Shown here in pieces: positions 60,600 through 64,000 of a DNA stretch of 64,000 bases. This stretch comes from Ectobacillus funiculus (lineage in GTDB: Bacteria > Bacillota > Bacilli > Bacillales > Bacillaceae_G): NCBI RefSeq assembly GCF_004138295.1, contig NZ_SCFM01000004.1, positions 124,001-188,000 on the forward strand, given 5' to 3'. The notes below the pieces were generated by a model. It was not told the origin of the DNA. It saw only the letters and a program-made list of their open reading frames with translations, and did no database searches. How positions within the stretch are numbered: position 1 is the stretch's first letter; every line of letters begins with the position of its first letter. Both the position numbers and the translations under genes were made by a program.

Positions 60600-61232
60600 A
60601 TGCAACAAAAGGCATTTAGCATTTTAAAGATTTCTGACTGGATTTTAAAGCTTGCTTATTTAAATGCTCTATTCATTGCTTTTTCTTTTTTAGGTTGTCT
60701 CATTGGAGGAGTTTTTCCGGCAACAACAGCCATGCTTACTGTCATCCGAAAATGGCTTATGGGTGATACTGAAATCCCCATTTTTTCAACGTTTTGGGTT
60801 TCCTATAAAAAAGATTTTTTAAGAAGCAACCTTCTAGGATATATTCTAACCTTTATAGGATTTACTCTCTTTATGTATTATCTTCTCCTGAACCAAACCG
60901 TTAGTGAGGTTGCAGTATGGCTTCGATATCCACTTGTTATCATCACAATTATTTACATTGTATTTCTTTTATACGTGTTCCCTGTATTTGTGCATTATGA
61001 AATGAAAATACCACAGATTCTCAAAACCACTTTTTTGATTATGAGTGTTTCTCCACTTTCAACAATTATGCTCATAGCAGCAGGGATCATCCTTTACTTT
61101 ACAATGTCAAATTTCCCGGGACTAATCCCTCTTTTTGGAGGAAGCTTAATAGGCTTTATTGTCATGTGGTCCTCCTACCTTGCATTTTCACATTTAAAAC
61201 GAAAAGAAGAAAAAACCGTGGTACTAGATTAA
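60600..61232 (+). CDS. YesL-like DUF624 membrane protein
   Basis: A 210-residue protein with five helices. LAYLNALFIAFSFLGCLIGGVFPATTAMLTVIRKWL is the N-terminal signature of DUF624/YesL proteins, which are usually encoded with carbohydrate ABC importers and glycan-degrading enzymes. AGGAGG precedes the ATG. It is followed, 140 bases later, by the sulfatase-fold gene on the same strand. The function is unknown. Confidence 0.85.
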   Translation: MQQKAFSILKISDWILKLAYLNALFIAFSFLGCLIGGVFPATTAMLTVIRKWLMGDTEIPIFSTFWVSYKKDFLRSNLLGYILTFIGFTLFMYYLLLNQTVSEVAVWLRYPLVIITIIYIVFLLYVFPVFVHYEMKIPQILKTTFLIMSVSPLSTIMLIAAGIILYFTMSNFPGLIPLFGGSLIGFIVMWSSYLAFSHLKRKEEKTVVLD

Positions 61233-61372
61233 TATAAGCATTATGTCCGAATCGACCATTTGTATGGCGTAATCGGTTTCGAAATTTTACATACAGGAAT
61301 TTATAATGGTAATACGCATATGCAAGAACTATCTAAAAGCCTTATTTGAACGAAAGATAAAGGAGGAACACC

Positions 61373-62779
61373 ATGAAAATAATTATGATTTCACTTGACT
61401 CTCTCCGTGCTAAGAGACTAAGCAGCTATGGATATACTAAACCAACAAGTCCCTATATAGATAAGATTGCCTCTGAAGGTGTTCTGTTTGAAAAGGCCTT
61501 TGCTTCAGATATCCCAACCGAGGTAGCACATACCTCGATTTTCACTGGAAAGATAGGACTTCGCAATGGAGTCGTATCACATGGATCGGAGTTAACAACT
61601 CTCTCTAAAAAAATAGATTGGCTTCCGACAATACTTCGTCAAGCGGGTTTCACAACAGGGGCAGTAGATAATTTATATCAACTAAAAGAGTGGTTTGCTC
61701 GAGGCTTTCGTTATTATACAAATAGTGTTGGGAAAACTCGTTGGATTGATGGACACACAATAAATGAGTTGGCAAAGCCATGGCTTAAAGAACATAAAGA
61801 TGAAAACTTTTTTCTGTTTCTACACTATTGGGATCCTCATACACCGTATCTGCCACCGCAAGAATATATCCCTCTTTTTTACGATCAAAATAAAGATCCA
61901 TTCGATCAACAAAATCGCAGTATGGAACCGGCCTATAATCATATGGCCTATCCGTTTTTTAAGCATCACCATTTTGATTTACTTGGCCCTGTTACGGATG
62001 CTGATTATATCAATTCCTTATACGATGCTGAAATACGCTACTTAGATAATAAACTGAAGGAAATCGATCATTATCTAGAAGAACTTGGAATTAAAGACGA
62101 AACTCTTCTTATTTTATTTGGTGACCACGGTGAGAGCCTAACAGAGCATGATGTCTACTGGGATCACTGTGGGTTATATGATGCAACAGTTCATGTCCCC
62201 ATCATTATGAGATGGCCTGGACATATCCCGCAGGGCAGACGAGTAAAGGGGCTCATTCAACAGGTAGATTTATTTCCAACCATCTTAGAAGCTATTAATA
62301 CAAACACCGAAATCGACATAGACTCTATTAAAATCCCTGAAAATATTGATGGTCAAAGCTTATGGCCATCAATTCTCGGCCAGGAGGATGGGACGCGCTC
62401 AAAAGTTTATCTCAGTGAATGCGCCTGGCAGGCAGCAAGAGGGGTACGAACAGAAAAATATAAATATATCCAAACGTTTGACGGCGGACCTTTTACACGT
62501 CCCCAAAGAGAACTATATGATTTATCCTCTGATCCCGAGGAAACGATTAATCTAGCAGAAACACATATCGAACTGGCAGACCAGTTTGAGCTGGATCTTC
62601 ATAATTGGGTGGATACAGTCTTACAAGGCAAGGAGGATCCCATGTTCATTCAGTTAGAAAAGGAAGGCCTGCCATTTCGTAAAAGAATTGAAAAAATCCT
62701 TTCTGAATCAGGCCTTTCATGGGATGAATGGAAAAGGAATCCAAGTCGTGAAAGACTAGATGTTATGACTCGTTCATAG
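61373..62779 (+). CDS. sulfatase-fold hydrolase lacking the formylglycine motif
   Basis: A 468-residue protein of the alkaline phosphatase superfamily. It has the N-terminal IMISLDSLRAKRLSSYGY, metal site GDHGESLTEHDVYWDHCGLY and a C-terminal REKYKYI-like region (TEKYKYIQTFDGGP). At the place of the sulfatase C/S-x-P-x-R motif it reads PTEVAHTSIFTG, so Thr49 would be the nucleophile and no formylglycine can form. It may therefore hydrolyse phospho- rather than sulfate esters. AAGGAGG precedes the ATG. Probably co-transcribed with the YesL-like gene. Confidence 0.82.
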   Translation: MKIIMISLDSLRAKRLSSYGYTKPTSPYIDKIASEGVLFEKAFASDIPTEVAHTSIFTGKIGLRNGVVSHGSELTTLSKKIDWLPTILRQAGFTTGAVDNLYQLKEWFARGFRYYTNSVGKTRWIDGHTINELAKPWLKEHKDENFFLFLHYWDPHTPYLPPQEYIPLFYDQNKDPFDQQNRSMEPAYNHMAYPFFKHHHFDLLGPVTDADYINSLYDAEIRYLDNKLKEIDHYLEELGIKDETLLILFGDHGESLTEHDVYWDHCGLYDATVHVPIIMRWPGHIPQGRRVKGLIQQVDLFPTILEAINTNTEIDIDSIKIPENIDGQSLWPSILGQEDGTRSKVYLSECAWQAARGVRTEKYKYIQTFDGGPFTRPQRELYDLSSDPEETINLAETHIELADQFELDLHNWVDTVLQGKEDPMFIQLEKEGLPFRKRIEKILSESGLSWDEWKRNPSRERLDVMTRS

Positions 62780-62975
62780 TACATATACAAAAACCCCTTC
62801 AATATGCTTCAAAATATATAAAGCTAAAAATTTAGGGCTATCAACGTCTCAGACTGTTGAAAACAAACTCGTCAACTACAAAGAAGTAAATTAGGTAGGG
62901 TTTAGCTGCTGCATATAAGGTCTTTTGTAACAAATTCATACCTCAATAGGACTAAATTCATTTGTAAAACCCAAA

Positions 62976-63015
62976 GTCAAAACCACCCGTTTTCTCACTC
63001 ACGGGTGGTTTTGAC
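62976..63015. terminator. bidirectional terminator between the sulfatase-fold gene and the RsgA-like gene
   Basis: GTCAAAACCACCCGT pairs exactly with ACGGGTGGTTTTGAC across a 10-base loop. Confidence 0.85.
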
Positions 63016-63055
63016 TTCATTAGGGCCTTTTGTAGTTGCGCTCCTAAACAACCTT

Positions 63056-64000
63056 TTATCTTCTTTTGTTTTGTTCTCTAAAGAATTTCCTTACATTTTT
63101 CATGCCACTCATGCTGCCGAAGATGTCAGTTATTTTTTCTTTTTCAATCATTCTAGAATTCAAGTTATCGTACTTCGCTTCTTTTTCTAGCTTCCAATAG
63201 CTTTCCAACCGTTCAACTGACAAATGACCATCCTCTATGGCTTTTTGCACGGCGCATTTCGGTTCACTTTTATGAGAACAGTCGTTAAAATGACATTGAG
63301 CCGCGAGATCATCAATGTCTGCAAACGATTTTGACAAATTCGCACTAATAATCCCAAGTTCCCGCATCCCGGGTGTATCAATGACAACACCTAAGCCAGG
63401 CAAAAAGATTAGCTCTCGTCTTGTCGTGGTGTGCCGCCCCTTATCATCATTTCGGATACCACCGGTATCTAATACGCTGTGACCGAGAAGACAATTAATC
63501 AAGGTTGACTTTCCAACACCAGAAGAGCCAATGAATGCTACAGTCTGACCACCTGATAGATACGTTTTCATGGCTGGTTGCCAATCGTCCGATAAACTAG
63601 TCGTTACAAGAACATCCACACCGATAGCAATCAATGATATATCGTAAAGCCTGCTCTCAAGATCTTTACAAAGATCCGATTTAGTCAGCATAATAACCGG
63701 AGTCGCTCCGCTATCCCAAGCGATAGAAAGATAACGCTCTAGTCTCCGAAGATTAAAATCATTATTCAATGACATACAGATCAAAATGGTATCAATGTTT
63801 GTAGCCACTACTTGGAGATCACTTGTAGTTCCTGCCACTTTTCGCGCAAACACGCTTTTCCGTGTAAGTATATGGTGAATAATTCCATTTCCTTGTACAT
63901 TATCAGTTCGATCGACCATGACAAAATCTCCGACAGACGGGTATTCAGACATTGCTCCTACGCTGTGGAGAAACTTTCCCGATATTTCAGCTGTTAATTC
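63056..64000 (-). CDS. RsgA-like ribosome biogenesis GTPase, 5' end outside the window
   Basis: A circularly permuted GTPase. The order of motifs is G4 (LTKSD), then G1 FIGSSGVGKSTLINCLLG, then G3 DTPGMREL, followed by the zinc-binding Cys-His set CHFNDCSHKSEPKCAV. This is the YjeQ/RsgA layout, acting in late 30S subunit maturation. The reading frame stays open through the right edge: ELTAEISGKFLHSVGA precedes the apparent ATG at 63952 and fits the OB domain, so the true start is outside. RsgA normally lies with prkC/rpe; here it stands alone, which suggests a second copy. Confidence 0.87.
   Translation of the reverse strand, partial: ELTAEISGKFLHSVGAMSEYPSVGDFVMVDRTDNVQGNGIIHHILTRKSVFARKVAGTTSDLQVVATNIDTILICMSLNNDFNLRRLERYLSIAWDSGATPVIMLTKSDLCKDLESRLYDISLIAIGVDVLVTTSLSDDWQPAMKTYLSGGQTVAFIGSSGVGKSTLINCLLGHSVLDTGGIRNDDKGRHTTTRRELIFLPGLGVVIDTPGMRELGIISANLSKSFADIDDLAAQCHFNDCSHKSEPKCAVQKAIEDGHLSVERLESYWKLEKEAKYDNLNSRMIEKEKITDIFGSMSGMKNVRKFFREQNKRR

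Noticed and set aside
1-64000. CRISPR arrays, prophage, intact IS elements, tRNA or rRNA genes
   Set aside because: No regularly spaced repeats, phage structural genes, full transposases or RNA gene signatures were recognised in reading both strands.

Overview
The window is a low-GC stretch of a spore-forming Bacillaceae chromosome. A complete tricistronic GerA-type germinant receptor, two very small SASP-like proteins, a KinA/KinE-like PAS kinase, an AnsR-AnsA pair, YppF- and YjbQ-like genes and strong AGGAGG ribosome binding sites all point to Bacillus or a close relative. About a dozen copies of a short interspersed repeat resemble in size and layout the bcr1 element described from the Bacillus cereus group. 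I cannot fix the species from sequence alone. No rRNA, tRNA, CRISPR array, intact insertion sequence or prophage was seen.

Layout. (1) 1-2400: truncated P-II regulator, a divergent long-form (class 1A, E. coli-type) S-adenosylmethionine decarboxylase, and two tiny unknown genes. (2) 2415-8871: a tightly overlapping six-gene minus-strand operon encoding a ketoacyl synthase III, an ATP-grasp enzyme, an OleD-like NAD-dependent reductase, a metallo-beta-lactamase-fold hydrolase, a CapK/PaaK-like adenylate-forming enzyme and a GNAT-like transferase. This looks like an uncharacterised biosynthetic pathway and is the best candidate for an undescribed system. A perfect 32-bp palindrome lies between it and a divergent ndk. 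(3) 9.2-14.1 kb: ndk, small genes, a lipoprotein, a sulfite-oxidase-type molybdoenzyme, a DoxX-like protein and a Tyr/Cys-rich tandem-repeat protein. (4) 14.2-19.4 kb: a five-gene Nik/Dpp-type ABC importer behind a cobalamin riboswitch with its own terminator, suggesting cobalt or corrinoid-related uptake. (5) 20-28 kb: NarK-like transporter, small genes, an FAD-dependent amine/amino acid oxidase, a DUF502 protein, a dimeric dUTPase-like protein and a lipoprotein prolyl isomerase. (6) 28-33.7 kb: GerA-type receptor (order A-C-B) and a K+ channel with an RCK domain. (7) 33.8-44.7 kb: fabH-fabF, stress and repair genes, a sensor kinase, and purT with a paired PurR box. (8) 44.9-64 kb: SPFH protein with a coupled micro-membrane protein, ansR/ansA, a BASS transporter, the SASP-like pair, MgtC, a DsbA-fold protein, ppaC, a metallophosphoesterase, an OB-HD protein, YczE-like and YesL-like membrane proteins, a sulfatase-fold enzyme lacking the formylglycine motif, and a truncated RsgA-like GTPase.

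Most operons end in clear bidirectional hairpins. The interspersed repeat sits almost always between genes; its 3' end carries a terminator-like hairpin (CTCGCC-AATC-GGCGAG followed by T residues), so some copies may act as terminators. One truncated copy supplies the stop codon of the sensor kinase. Function calls come from reading motifs and remembered family features. No database search was possible.
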